Source: Bdellovibrionales bacterium (GTDB lineage: Bacteria > Bdellovibrionota > Bdellovibrionia > Bdellovibrionales > JAMPXM01). From it: a stretch of DNA of 64,000 bases. The DNA is taken from contig JADJOF010000002.1 of assembly GCA_016713885.1 (NCBI GenBank), positions 496,001 to 560,000 on the forward strand, in the 5' to 3' direction. Of this stretch, positions 8,275 through 16,991 are shown one piece after another. The position numbers were made by a program, and so were the translations under genes. The notes beneath the pieces are model-generated. The model was not told where the DNA came from. It made no database searches and saw only the letters and a list, made by a program, of their open reading frames with translations. Numbering within the stretch: the stretch's first letter is position 1; each line of letters begins with the position of its first letter.

Positions 8275-9009
8275 TTACTGCAGAACAAATATCGACTTGT
8301 TGGAGATCTGGTGAAGCGGGTCAGTGAAGCATTTTTCAAAATCGCTATCGCTCGTGATGAGCACCTCAAACTTACTTTTATCAAATAAGTTTACAATCAT
8401 CGCATCGGGTCCTCTAAGACCCTTCTTCCCCATAATCGCGACCATGTCGCTCCATCGGAGATGTTCATTGAAGAGTTCAGAATCTTGGCCCTCTAAGATC
8501 TCGACGAAATTGAGTCCAAGGTCTTGCTCAATCGACGTCCATTCATTTGTCAGTTTTTCGTCCGTGAACTTGGCGCAAAAGTCTGACCAATCAGAGATTC
8601 CATACTCATCGACAAGATTCTTTCTGAGTTTCTTCAGGCGGCCTTCATCAACTTTGTATGACTCTCTTTTCTTTTTTGCCGCTGTATCTTTGTCGCGAAT
8701 ATCCTTCAAAGTATTGTAGATCGGCTTATGAAAACTATGAGTTGCAGCGGATTCGAATAGTTGCAGGCATCCGATCGTCACTTGCTTTCTAAAAAGCAAA
8801 TCGATCAACTCCATTCGGCTGATGACGTTCGAGTAGATTGGCATCTCATATTCAACCAGCAGATCATGAATGTCGTTCGCGTGTTCAAAGAGACGGTCAT
8901 CTTTATATGCCAGAGCATAAAGAAAGCCTGTATCCGCCAAACAACCAGTTTTGGTTTGGCTGTTTTCTAGGAGTTCCTTGAATTCTTCTACCCCACGCAG
9001 TATCCGCAT
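8275..9009 (-). CDS. PIN-domain protein, putative toxin ribonuclease
   Basis: A 244-residue protein with PIN-fold acidic residues in order: D26 in CLADTGFLYAL, E67 in ISRMELID, then the late cluster GPDAMIVNLFDKS and VLITSDSDF. About 100 extra residues (KKKRESYKVDEGRLKKLRK and onward) are inserted in the middle, longer than a VapC toxin of about 130 residues. PIN proteins are metal-dependent ribonucleases. Its start overlaps the stop of a small upstream gene (TAATG), the normal antitoxin-toxin order. It may stabilise the element, or cleave RNA in response to infection. Confidence 0.7.
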   Translation of the reverse strand: MRILRGVEEFKELLENSQTKTGCLADTGFLYALAYKDDRLFEHANDIHDLLVEYEMPIYSNVISRMELIDLLFRKQVTIGCLQLFESAATHSFHKPIYNTLKDIRDKDTAAKKKRESYKVDEGRLKKLRKNLVDEYGISDWSDFCAKFTDEKLTNEWTSIEQDLGLNFVEILEGQDSELFNEHLRWSDMVAIMGKKGLRGPDAMIVNLFDKSKFEVLITSDSDFEKCFTDPLHQISNKSIFVLQ

Positions 9010-9182
9010 TAGATTTCCAAGTCTGTCGAAGTTGACTTAGGCGTTGCGACCTTCTTGTGGTCGTCTTGATTGATTTTGTCGACCAAAGATTTCGGTGGCT
9101 TCTGCTGGCCAATCTTTTCCAGTCGCTCAGCCAGGCGTCGGCCGGCGTCCTTCTTGGGTAGATTCACATTCTTTTTGTCCAT
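9009..9182 (-). CDS. Small charged protein, candidate antitoxin of the PIN protein
   Basis: A 57-residue, lysine-rich protein starting MDKKNVNLPKKDAG from ATG 9182, with AAGGAG 9 bases upstream deciding this start over a longer frame to 9254. It shows one amphipathic helix (AGRRLAERLEKIG) and a disordered tail. There is no recognisable DNA-binding fold. It overlaps the PIN gene, so translational coupling is expected. Antitoxin is inferred from size and order only. Confidence 0.5.
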   Translation of the reverse strand: MDKKNVNLPKKDAGRRLAERLEKIGQQKPPKSLVDKINQDDHKKVATPKSTSTDLEI

Positions 9183-9253
9183 AAAAGTCTCCTTGCTTTC
9201 ACCTAGGTGTAGCATACACGAATCTGCCGATCTAAACAGCTGATAATACAGCA

Positions 9254-10741
9254 TTATTGTCTGAGTCGAAGTTCCGGAAATCGGATCTTGAAGACGCTCG
9301 ATGCCCCGTGAGGGGTGGCTCGCCCGTGAGCCACTAGGACTGCGCCCACGCCAGTGGGCAGTGTCTTTAAGAGATCCGGCGAGGCTCGAAATTGGTGAGC
9401 GTCGCGGGTGGTCCCTTCACCGACGACTTCGGCACGGTCGATGTCCTTGGTGTTCGTTATCCGCTGAGTGGTTTTCTGAATACTCTTTGTCCCAAATGAG
9501 CGCGAGAAAAACTCGGCCGAATCGGGGTCATTGATTCGAAGCACGATCTTCGTCGCCGCATTGTCAGTGATCCGGCTTAAGAATCCTGGCGAGACTTCGA
9601 TCACATCACCAATACTTTGATGCGAGAAGTGCAGAGCAAAGCCAGCCGAGCGAGCCTTCGAAATCAAATCGGCGAACTCAACGCAAGCAAACGACGCAAA
9701 CTCGTCAAAGTAAACTGGGACGAGTCTTCTCTGTTTTGCTTGCGGAGAAATGAGTCCCCGGTGTGCGGTTCCGGCCAAAAAATTTAAGTGGTTAATGATG
9801 AGTTTCCCGAGAATCGAAACCAATTGCGGAGACATGAGACTTTGTAGTCTAAAATAAATCACCTGACCGTCGGAAGCCTTAGAGAGATCAATTACGACCT
9901 CGGTTGGTGAAAGTGTCTTTTCCAAGTGACCGATCGTGAGCGAGCGAATCTGATCGCGAAGACCTGAGAGGTCTTGAAATTCGGCAACTGCCAGATTCTC
10001 CGGGAAGTCCTCCGTCGAAACGAAGGTTGCATATATCTTTGGTGTTTCAAGGTAGTTCGCAATATCGACAAGCGTTGGATTTCGTCCATTCACATTGAAG
10101 TGAATCTGAAAAATTCGCTGAAGCGAAGAGAGCGCCTTCGATTTGTAATACTCCTCACTCCAAGTAAGAGACGAGAACAGTCTCTGCGCTGATTCGAGTG
10201 CCGATCCTGCCGACAATGGGTCGTACCCGAGCGAATCGGCGCAGCTGAGGTCAAAGACAGATAAGCGTTCCGGCGGCACGAGTCGCTCAAGTTCGGCGAG
10301 AAACGAATGATCTCCTTTGGCATCAAGAATGATAGTACCGAGGCCACGCGAGATATCCTGCCTTAAGAAGTTCAAGATCACGCTCTCAGTTTTGCCCGAA
10401 CCCGTAGCGCCGAGAATGTGAACGTGACGAGTACGGATCTGATCGGGGATAAAGATTCGAGCACCGAGATCTGAATCAACCCCCATCAATACCGATGACT
10501 CGGTGGCAATGCGAAGCTCTTCAGGAATTTCGAGTAATGTTTCGAAGCGCTTCTTCCGCGCCCTTGCCCAGGGCGAAAAGTAAGCGGCCCATCCGAGTAA
10601 CATAAGACTTGTGACTAAAAGTATGGCGAGCGAAAGCAGAATCCGATCAGCAGGAGAGCTCGAAGTGAAAGACTCTCGCAACCAAAGGGCTCCTAGGCCT
10701 AGAGGTAACAACAATAGAGATTGATAGTTCTGATCCGTCAT
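9254..10741 (-). CDS. Type IV coupling protein, VirD4/TraD-like
   Basis: A 495-residue ATPase that recruits the DNA-relaxase complex to the conjugation channel at the inner membrane. Two hydrophobic segments occur near the N-terminus (about 8-22 and 34-54). The Walker A motif GATGSGKTE is at residues 111-119, TIILDAKGDHSF follows, and the Walker B-like strand VPVYFDEFASF is further on. The C-terminal ATPase segment contains GFALHFSHQSIGD. It overlaps the upstream VirB10-like gene (TGATG). This is a soluble-domain-complete, normal-length coupling protein. Confidence 0.88.
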   Translation of the reverse strand: MTDQNYQSLLLLPLGLGALWLRESFTSSSPADRILLSLAILLVTSLMLLGWAAYFSPWARARKKRFETLLEIPEELRIATESSVLMGVDSDLGARIFIPDQIRTRHVHILGATGSGKTESVILNFLRQDISRGLGTIILDAKGDHSFLAELERLVPPERLSVFDLSCADSLGYDPLSAGSALESAQRLFSSLTWSEEYYKSKALSSLQRIFQIHFNVNGRNPTLVDIANYLETPKIYATFVSTEDFPENLAVAEFQDLSGLRDQIRSLTIGHLEKTLSPTEVVIDLSKASDGQVIYFRLQSLMSPQLVSILGKLIINHLNFLAGTAHRGLISPQAKQRRLVPVYFDEFASFACVEFADLISKARSAGFALHFSHQSIGDVIEVSPGFLSRITDNAATKIVLRINDPDSAEFFSRSFGTKSIQKTTQRITNTKDIDRAEVVGEGTTRDAHQFRASPDLLKTLPTGVGAVLVAHGRATPHGASSVFKIRFPELRLRQ

Positions 10742-11556
10742 CAGTGCTGCCCCGGAAAGTAGTCTGTCAATTCAACGAAGAACTCAGTCATGGGTTTCAC
10801 CGTTAGCACTTGCGCATTTTTATGCGCGACAGTCGCCTCTGACTGAAACTCTTGCATCATGCCCGCCGCGAGCGCGCGCGCGACGAGCGTTCGCATATCT
10901 TCCTTGTCCGTACCTGCATCGACGGTATTCGGATTCGACGAAGCCGACCGAATAGCCGCGCGAGCAAAGAAGCCCTCTTTTTTGATCGCTGAGATTCCAA
11001 AGGTACCATCGAGACTCATCGCTCGTGCCGAGATTGGTACTGCAAGATCAAGTCGTTTAGGGTGCCGAACGAAGCGAAAAGAAATATTCACGCGTCCCGA
11101 AGAGGGCTCAGCGGTGGCTTCACCGATCAGAGTGCCTCCGATAAACGATTTGCCCAGACCGTAGTCGACGACTTGCGCGTGTACTGGAGCATTTGAGAGC
11201 GTTTCGAGGACGTTCATCAAGCGTACTTTCACCAAGGTGCCCGGAGCACGCTTTGAAAATCCGAAAACACCACTGCCGCCACTACGACTAACGAAGTTGA
11301 TAATCTGTGAATGTTTCTCGGGTCGATCACGACCAGCTTCGGCGCGTGGACGAGTTGGTGGCCGCGTCGGAGCAGACAATCCAGCCTCGATAATTTTAAA
11401 CAGGACAATTGCGGAGATCGGTATCAGCCCGAAGACCACGAGGTCTTTCGCCAAGAGGCTGAGCTGAAATCTAGGCGTTCCGCCTGGGTAGTCTTCTTCG
11501 GACCAACGGGAAAGAATCCGCTCTTTATGTCTTGCGAATGAGTTCACACTCTTCAT
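10741..11556 (-). CDS. VirB10/TrbI-like conjugation protein
   Basis: A 271-residue protein with one N-terminal membrane segment (residues about 35-56), a proline-rich periplasmic linker (SAPTRPPTRPRAEAG) and a C-terminal beta-domain containing GTLVKVRLMNVLETLSNAPVHA and KSFIGGTLIGEA. That order is diagnostic of VirB10, the protein spanning both membranes and gating the channel. It is shorter than classical VirB10 (about 370). Gene order with VirB9 just upstream (4-base overlap) and VirD4 downstream supports the call. Confidence 0.75.
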   Translation of the reverse strand: MKSVNSFARHKERILSRWSEEDYPGGTPRFQLSLLAKDLVVFGLIPISAIVLFKIIEAGLSAPTRPPTRPRAEAGRDRPEKHSQIINFVSRSGGSGVFGFSKRAPGTLVKVRLMNVLETLSNAPVHAQVVDYGLGKSFIGGTLIGEATAEPSSGRVNISFRFVRHPKRLDLAVPISARAMSLDGTFGISAIKKEGFFARAAIRSASSNPNTVDAGTDKEDMRTLVARALAAGMMQEFQSEATVAHKNAQVLTVKPMTEFFVELTDYFPGQH

Positions 11557-12236
11557 GAACCACCTGGCTTTAGGCTTACGAGGAACGGCATTGTCGAACC
11601 TTTCACCGGAACGACGATTGAAACATCACGCATATCAAACGGGATGTTGGGCTTCGTAAAAACCAGCCGCGCTTTTATGCTCGAGTCTCGCTGAACATCG
11701 CGCCGCTCTGACCATAGTTTGCTCGGACTCACAAAGCGATCCTTGTGCTTGAGACGAATGCGATCCCAATCCGGCATGATCTTGGCCGAAGCATCTGCCG
11801 AGATTTCAAAATCGACGGTGAGGAAGTCTTTTTTCTTATCGAAAACCGACTTATGAACGACTGCCTTGCGTCCGTAGACTCTTGCCACTTGGCGAGTGCT
11901 ACTCGTCGTAGCTTTCGGTGGAGCAAGCGAAGCGAACTTCTTAAAGTAGGTTGGCTCGTTGTCCTCTGAAGCCGTCAAAATAAAAAGCCGAGTCTCCTTC
12001 TTCTTGAAATAAACGAACATATTCGTCGTGGCATATGGAACGAGAGGCTTGATGACGATTGCGCGTTCAAGTTTCTCGACTTGAAAGAGATTCTGATCGC
12101 CGAGTACGACCTGGGTCGGTGCATCTTCAAACTCCAAGATCGAGCTAAATCCCTCCTTCAGAAATACTGGAAACGGCGTTGGATTCACGTTCATGGCAAG
12201 CGCCGTCTGCGAAATTAAAAGTGCAATCAAGATCAC
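11553..12236 (-). CDS. VirB9-like conjugation protein
   Basis: A 227-residue secreted protein: signal peptide ending near LAMNVNP, then a beta-rich N-terminal domain (LEFEDAPTQVVLGDQNLF, IVIKPLVPYATTNMFVYF) of the VirB9/TrbG/CagX type and a C-terminal domain containing RARLVF-like strands. VirB9 forms the outer-membrane core complex with VirB7 and VirB10. It starts 1 base after the VirB6-like gene ends and overlaps the VirB10-like gene by 4 bases. Confidence 0.72.
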   Translation of the reverse strand: MILIALLISQTALAMNVNPTPFPVFLKEGFSSILEFEDAPTQVVLGDQNLFQVEKLERAIVIKPLVPYATTNMFVYFKKKETRLFILTASEDNEPTYFKKFASLAPPKATTSSTRQVARVYGRKAVVHKSVFDKKKDFLTVDFEISADASAKIMPDWDRIRLKHKDRFVSPSKLWSERRDVQRDSSIKARLVFTKPNIPFDMRDVSIVVPVKGSTMPFLVSLKPGGS

Positions 12237-12237
12237 G

Positions 12238-13116
12238 TTAGCTCCTTCCTCTCGAAAAATTTCGAGCGTAATTGACGTATCGTTTTGCTCGCGCTGTGTG
12301 AACGGCCGCCGACATTGCGAGCGTCTTGGGATTCGACATCGCCACAGTCTTCAGCACCCCTCTACGAAGCGTATCGCCGACGCTCAAGTTCACGCCGTCA
12401 GCCAGCTGCGAGACGATAAAAGGCGAAAACATTAGCGCCACTGCAATGATGAGGTTCAACGTAATGACGGTGATGAGATTGCCCTCGACTGAATAGGCCG
12501 AGGCAAATGGCATCGCTTTCAGGAACGCAGAGAGAACCGACCAGATCACGGGCCAGCAGGCCACTTGAAACATCGACTTGAAGAGTCCTTTTGTGATCCC
12601 GCTCGATGCTTCGAACAGTGATCCCAAAATCAAGAATGGACCCAGCGCCACGAGCAGGAACCAATAGAAATGCTGAAACGCGAGTAAGAAGAAGCGGGCG
12701 ACGATCAAAATGACGAAGCTAATCAGAACGAGCCCACCGACCAAGAGGTCACTACCAAGATTGATGAGCCCTTCTAAGTCGAAAGAGTAGAGTTCTGCCC
12801 GTTTTGATGCTGCATCGAGTACAGCATCAATCCCCGTCATGTCATCGATAGACCGAGCGACCTCGACCCCAAGTGTTTGCGCGAACTCCGCTATTGTTGG
12901 GAATGCCACAAGCAGGAGAGCCACTAAGAACAGGCGTTTGAGCCGAACGATGACCGCTCCGCTGATTCCGAGATCGGTCGAGTAGCCCACTGCGACGGAA
13001 ACCAGAAAGAGTGGCAAGATCATCTGCCAAGAGAGGTGGCTTGTGTGCTCGTAGATTTGCCTAGCGACGGGTAGTAGCTTTTCGTACTCCTCGATGGCGG
13101 GAATTGTGTACTTCAT
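12238..13116 (-). CDS. VirB6/TrbL-like polytopic membrane protein
   Basis: A 292-residue protein with at least five hydrophobic segments, including LILPLFLVSVAVGYS-like text near residue 35 and several between 120 and 270, separated by a periplasmic loop with coiled character (DDMTGIDAVLDAASKRA). VirB6-type proteins form the inner-membrane part of the type IV secretion channel. The start ATG 13116 overlaps the previous stop (ATGA). Sequence is too divergent for a precise family name; order and topology carry the call. Confidence 0.65.
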   Translation of the reverse strand: MKYTIPAIEEYEKLLPVARQIYEHTSHLSWQMILPLFLVSVAVGYSTDLGISGAVIVRLKRLFLVALLLVAFPTIAEFAQTLGVEVARSIDDMTGIDAVLDAASKRAELYSFDLEGLINLGSDLLVGGLVLISFVILIVARFFLLAFQHFYWFLLVALGPFLILGSLFEASSGITKGLFKSMFQVACWPVIWSVLSAFLKAMPFASAYSVEGNLITVITLNLIIAVALMFSPFIVSQLADGVNLSVGDTLRRGVLKTVAMSNPKTLAMSAAVHTARAKRYVNYARNFSRGRS

Positions 13117-13790
13117 CGCGTCGATCCTGCCTTCAAAACGATTCGTGAAAACGTGGAGTCGCCGCTCTGACTCAGGTTGCTCGAAAATGCCTTCATAGAA
13201 TTGCCCCGAACGGTGACTGCGCGAGTCTCCTTTTCGTTACCGTCTGCCAGCATTTGAGCGAGAAGCGTAATGACGTGGCTTTGCATCGTGAGTGACTGAG
13301 ATTCAAGAGAGATGAGACTTCCTACTCCCGAAGCTGTGAGTTTCTGCGCGACGCCAGGGGAGGCGTCAGCACCTCTGCGCTCGAGTTCTTTGCCAGACTC
13401 GAAGCTAGACTTTGATTCAGGTGCTACGCGAGCCGCAAGATTCATCGCCTTTGCGATTTCATCCTCGATCGTGTCGTACTTCTCTGAACGGTATTCCTTG
13501 GGCATAGCGTGATAGATAATCCGCAGACGGTTCACAGCCTCTCGGGGGTCTTTCCATTTCTCCCATTGCGACGGTTGAACGGCGTCTGAGATTGTGCGAA
13601 TGCGATTGATGCGGTCTTTGATTCCGGCCAATTCGTCATCCATGTGCTGAGTCTGTTTCTCCAGCTCCATCATTGTGTGGAGCGTGTTGAAGACGATCTT
13701 GGCGAGGAGCGGCAGATCGGCGCCCCAAAGGTCGGCTTTGGCCTGATATGGCAGAAATAGAAATGCGGATGCCAGAATTAGCTTCTTCAA
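13113..13790 (-). CDS. VirB5/TrbJ-like pilus-associated protein
   Basis: A 225-residue protein beginning at TTG 13790 that overlaps the VirB4 stop. It has a signal peptide (LILASAFLFLPYQAKA) and then long amphipathic helices (MMELEKQTQHMDDELAGIKDR), the fold of VirB5/TrbJ minor pilins that sit at the pilus tip. The position between VirB4 and VirB6 is the canonical one. Confidence 0.65.
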   Translation of the reverse strand: MKKLILASAFLFLPYQAKADLWGADLPLLAKIVFNTLHTMMELEKQTQHMDDELAGIKDRINRIRTISDAVQPSQWEKWKDPREAVNRLRIIYHAMPKEYRSEKYDTIEDEIAKAMNLAARVAPESKSSFESGKELERRGADASPGVAQKLTASGVGSLISLESQSLTMQSHVITLLAQMLADGNEKETRAVTVRGNSMKAFSSNLSQSGDSTFSRIVLKAGSTR

Positions 13791-15849
13791 TTCAAATCCT
13801 TTCGTGTTGATACGTTTTCGGTATTTGCGAGCTGATAGAACTCAGGTGTCGGGTAGAGCCTGAACACCTGACTCATAGTCGGACTAAGCGCAAAAAACTC
13901 CGAGTAGACCGGCTTCTTTGATGTGACAGACAGTGCGCGGGCAATGTCAGTGTTTGGAAGATCAAAGGTCTCTTTCAAAAACTCCGCCGCCGCACCGTTT
14001 TGCAGAAAGATCTTCGTGAAGCTGTTGGTGAAGATCATCTTCGCGAATGCTTCGTCGCCATAGTCCGCCAGATTCTGCGTGATTGAGACAATGCCTGCGC
14101 GATACTTACGAAGAGTCCGGTACATCTCCTCTAAGAACGACTTGCTCTGAGCGAAAAAGCGCCAGACCTCATCGAAAACGATCAAAGTTCGCGAGTAAGT
14201 TCCCTTGGTGAGATCGCTCCACAACAGTTCTGACAGCAGAAGGATCGCAGTTCTTTGTAGAACGGGGTCCGAATCGAGTTCTTTGAAGTCGAAGGCGGTG
14301 ATCTGCGAGGTAATCATCTCCATTAACTCAGATCGCGGTTTGATCTTATCGAGGCCCAGGTGCGGCTTTAGCCAATGTGCGATGTCTTGGTAGAACCGCT
14401 CATCTTTCTTGGCCGCGAACTCGAGATTGCGCCAATGCTGAGTGGCGTGCCTTCGATGCTTTTTAAAAGATCGTCGATTGCGACTTTGTGAGAGTGAGTG
14501 ATGTGGCTTCCAGATCCGCAGAGAGTTTCGATCAGTGTTCGAAAGAACCCGCTCCCATCGACTCCTCTGAGCTGAAGAAAACTCGCCAAAAGAGCACGTG
14601 CTTCGTCTGCTGACAGGACTTTGCTCTTGCCGCCATTTGCTTCGATGATACGTCGGTACGAGCCTCCGATATCGAAAATGCAAAGTCGTGTTCGTGGCTC
14701 ATCCTTGAGGGCCGACGACAGAATGGCATTCATCAAAAAGCTCTTACCCGAGCCAGATGCCCCGCAGATGAACGAATTGAAATTGAGGTTCTCTTTTGAG
14801 AACAAGTTCAAATGCGAGACCTCTTCGTTTCGAGATCTTAAGGTCAAAGCCGATTCATCATTGCTGCGCGAATAGTCGTGAAGGAGCGGGAACACGTGCG
14901 CCAGATTCTCCGAGAGAATTGGTAGTTTTCGAATGCCGAGAACTCTACCTCCCGGCAGATGGCTAGTAATCACTGGCAATGCGCCAATCCCTTCCGGGTA
15001 GAGACCGGCATTACCAATACCCGAGACGACGCGCTCGAAATCATTCGCGAGATCAAATGTTTCTTGCGACGAACCCGATATCGTAAGCCCAAGCGACACT
15101 TCGAAAAGCGTCTCTTTGTTGACGAGAATCCGCTCTAATGTTTCTTCCGACGAATGTAGTACCGAGTTTGACTCAATATTCTTTACCTCAAGTGAACTTG
15201 TGACCGAGAGGGCATGGCTGACCCGACGTTTCGTTTCAAGCTGGCGCCGAATTTTCTTCCGATCTGGAATATTGAATCGAAGCGACAGCGTAAACGGACA
15301 GGCGCTCTCGAAGACAGGCTGAAGGCATCCTTGCCATGTCACCTGCGGGAGTTCTGTAAGCGAAAGAACTCGAACGGTTCTTTCGCCTGCGCGAATACAG
15401 TCTTTCTCCCAAACCACGTCCGGAAGTGAGTTCGTCAAAAGCTTTGGGCCGAGAATCGTGCTAAGATAAGAGTTCCAAGTGTCTTTCGAAAGCGGCTCGT
15501 ATCGAACTTTAAGTTCGCCCAATATCGCACCGAGATGTGAATAGCCTTCTGCTTTCTTCACGCGCTCAAAAAACAAGATTTTTGTTTTGAATCCGGCGAC
15601 TTCGTGTTCGACTTGCGTTCTGAATAAAATCGCTTGGCCGTCGAATAGATTCGGAAGTCTAGTGAGAAGTTCAGAGAGCTTTTGAAAAAAACTAGCGGCA
15701 TTGGGGCCGTCGAGTTCTTCTTCAAAAAGTCCGGTCGAAAGTGGTTCGGCCTCGAAGCACTTGTAGATAAAGCCGTCTTCGCTCTCGATGACCCCGTCAC
15801 CATGAAAGCGCGTTTTCAAAATTGTTTTTGTAAGCGAGTACTTTCTCAT
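13787..15849 (-). CDS. VirB4-like conjugation ATPase, one frame break
   Basis: VirB4 energises pilus assembly and DNA transfer. The first frame (15849 to about 14440) has the N-terminal TraC/VirB4 domain and the Walker A motif FICGASGSGKSFLMN, then LCIFDIGGSYRRI. The second frame (about 14436-13787) has the Walker B region RTLIVFDEVWRFFA and the SITQNLADYGDEA motif. The switch falls between TPLSI and WRNLEFAAK, where one extra T in a TT run would restore a single frame of about 686 residues. Because that is a homopolymer loss, the gene is probably intact in the organism. Confidence 0.82.
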
Positions 15850-15860
15850 TCTCTTACGTC

Positions 15861-16121
15861 CTATTCCTTCTTCGATTCGATTTGGCCCTTGTGGCCTAGA
15901 TAGAGATGTGGCTCGATGAGAAATCGACCAAGCATCTCAAGGTGTCCGTTCTTTTGCCCATGCGATATGATTCGCAAGATCGCGAGCGTTCCTAGGCCGA
16001 GCCCTCAAGAGAGCAGTAGGGGTGCTTGCATGATATTTAAGATCACATTCGATCCAGCGAGCACCGAGAAGGCAGTGACGATGTGACTGACTTCAAAGCC
16101 CCAAAGCTGCGATCGATTCAT
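15861..16121 (-). pseudogene. VirB3-like protein with an in-frame TGA
   Basis: From ATG 16121 the frame reads MNRSQLWGFEVSHIVTAF, a hydrophobic segment, then meets TGA at 16005-16007 (codon 39). It continues in the same frame for 47 more codons (GLGLGTLAILRIISHG, RFLIEPHLYLGH) to TAG 15861. A TGG to TGA change would explain the stop. Its length of about 86 residues, one or two membrane segments and position between VirB2 and VirB4 fit VirB3. It would be a single-base nonsense mutation or a base error. Confidence 0.55.
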
Positions 16122-16141
16122 GTTGCTCGTTGGACAGTTCT

Positions 16142-16414
16142 TCATCGAACTGTCCTTTGAATCAGATCAACGATGCTTTGGGCGCCGAAGAGAATCGTCG
16201 CGCCTGTCACGGCATAAACGAGGTGCTGCTTCGCATTTGGGTTGCCCGTGAAAAAGCTGAACGCCGCAAAGCCAAGCCCCAGTACGGCGAATATCGGCAA
16301 AATCGATCCGATCAAGACGTTCTTTAGTCCCAAGAGCGATGACTCGACTGAGGCGTGGGCGAACGGTGCGACGAGCAACATAAGTGCGAGGAGTGCGAAT
16401 TGTTTTTTACTCAT
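16142..16414 (-). CDS. VirB2/TrbC-like pilin
   Basis: A 90-residue protein from ATG 16414 (SKKQFALLALMLLV) with a signal peptide cleaved after AHA, then two long hydrophobic segments separated by a short polar loop (GNPNAKQH). That is the topology of VirB2/TrbC conjugative pilins. A start five codons upstream is possible. It is the first recognisable transfer gene after two small proteins and lies just before VirB3 and VirB4. Confidence 0.75.
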   Translation of the reverse strand: MSKKQFALLALMLLVAPFAHASVESSLLGLKNVLIGSILPIFAVLGLGFAAFSFFTGNPNAKQHLVYAVTGATILFGAQSIVDLIQRTVR

Positions 16415-16613
16415 TGGTCTTTGCCTCATTGTTTTGAAATTGGATGACGTAACGCTGACCTGGGAACATGTGAAATTCGCAGCTAACTGAGCCGCCTGAT
16501 TTTGATGGCCATGCGCGACCTACTCGGTTCCACGCAGTTTTCTTTTCTGGGATGCCGTTTTGTTTTGTCTCGTACTCTTTAGCTACGAGAATGTCGTAGA
16601 AGCCGTTGTTCAT
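16407..16613 (-). CDS. Small single-domain protein of the element
   Basis: A 68-residue protein from ATG 16613 with an AGGAGG ribosome site 6 bases upstream, which decides the start over the longer frame. The text WNRVGRAWPSKSGGSVSCEF then MFPGQRYVIQF is a small beta-barrel-like pattern that recurs as a short protein at the head of conjugative operons. I know no experimentally defined function. It overlaps the pilin start by 8 bases. Confidence 0.55.
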   Translation of the reverse strand: MNNGFYDILVAKEYETKQNGIPEKKTAWNRVGRAWPSKSGGSVSCEFHMFPGQRYVIQFQNNEAKTNE

Positions 16614-16710
16614 AGTTCCTCCTGAGCTGATAGCAGCTCCATTAATTCTGCTTCTTGTTTCAGTGGCAGAATGCCGATGGACCAAAGGTAGAAGTCGTAG
16701 CAATCGAGGT

Positions 16711-16920
16711 TCACGCGCGCAGATCAGCCAACCGAATTGGCTGACCGACGTGGTGGCTCTTGAGCGATTTTTTTCGAAAGTTCGGGAACTCGATTCGTTC
16801 CCATTGGCTTAGCTCCGAATCAAAGTCTGGCGAGTATCCGCACTCCCAGCAGTTTGAATGTGTCGCAAAGTGTTCGAGGGCATAGCCCCCACATCGCATA
16901 CAAAAATCAATCTCGTTCAT
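16711..16920 (-). CDS. Small zinc-ribbon-like protein
   Basis: A 69-residue protein starting MNEIDFCMRCGG with two CxxC pairs (C7, C10 and C24, C27 in NCWECGY), spaced for one zinc ion, and a basic C-terminus. It could bind nucleic acid. It is the first gene of the minus-strand run that includes the type IV secretion genes, so it may be the promoter-proximal gene of that operon. Bases 16921-16991 between it and the next gene are non-coding. Confidence 0.5.
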   Translation of the reverse strand: MNEIDFCMRCGGYALEHFATHSNCWECGYSPDFDSELSQWERIEFPNFRKKSLKSHHVGQPIRLADLRA

Positions 16921-16991
16921 TTATGTACCCCCATATTCTGAGGGGCGAATCATCTCGCGCCCTCATATATGGGAAGTGGGTGACATGTTAG

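Noticed and set aside
14530..14730. Short minus-strand frame inside virB4 as a separate gene
   Set aside because: It overlaps the Walker A region of virB4 in another frame and has no ribosome site or motif.
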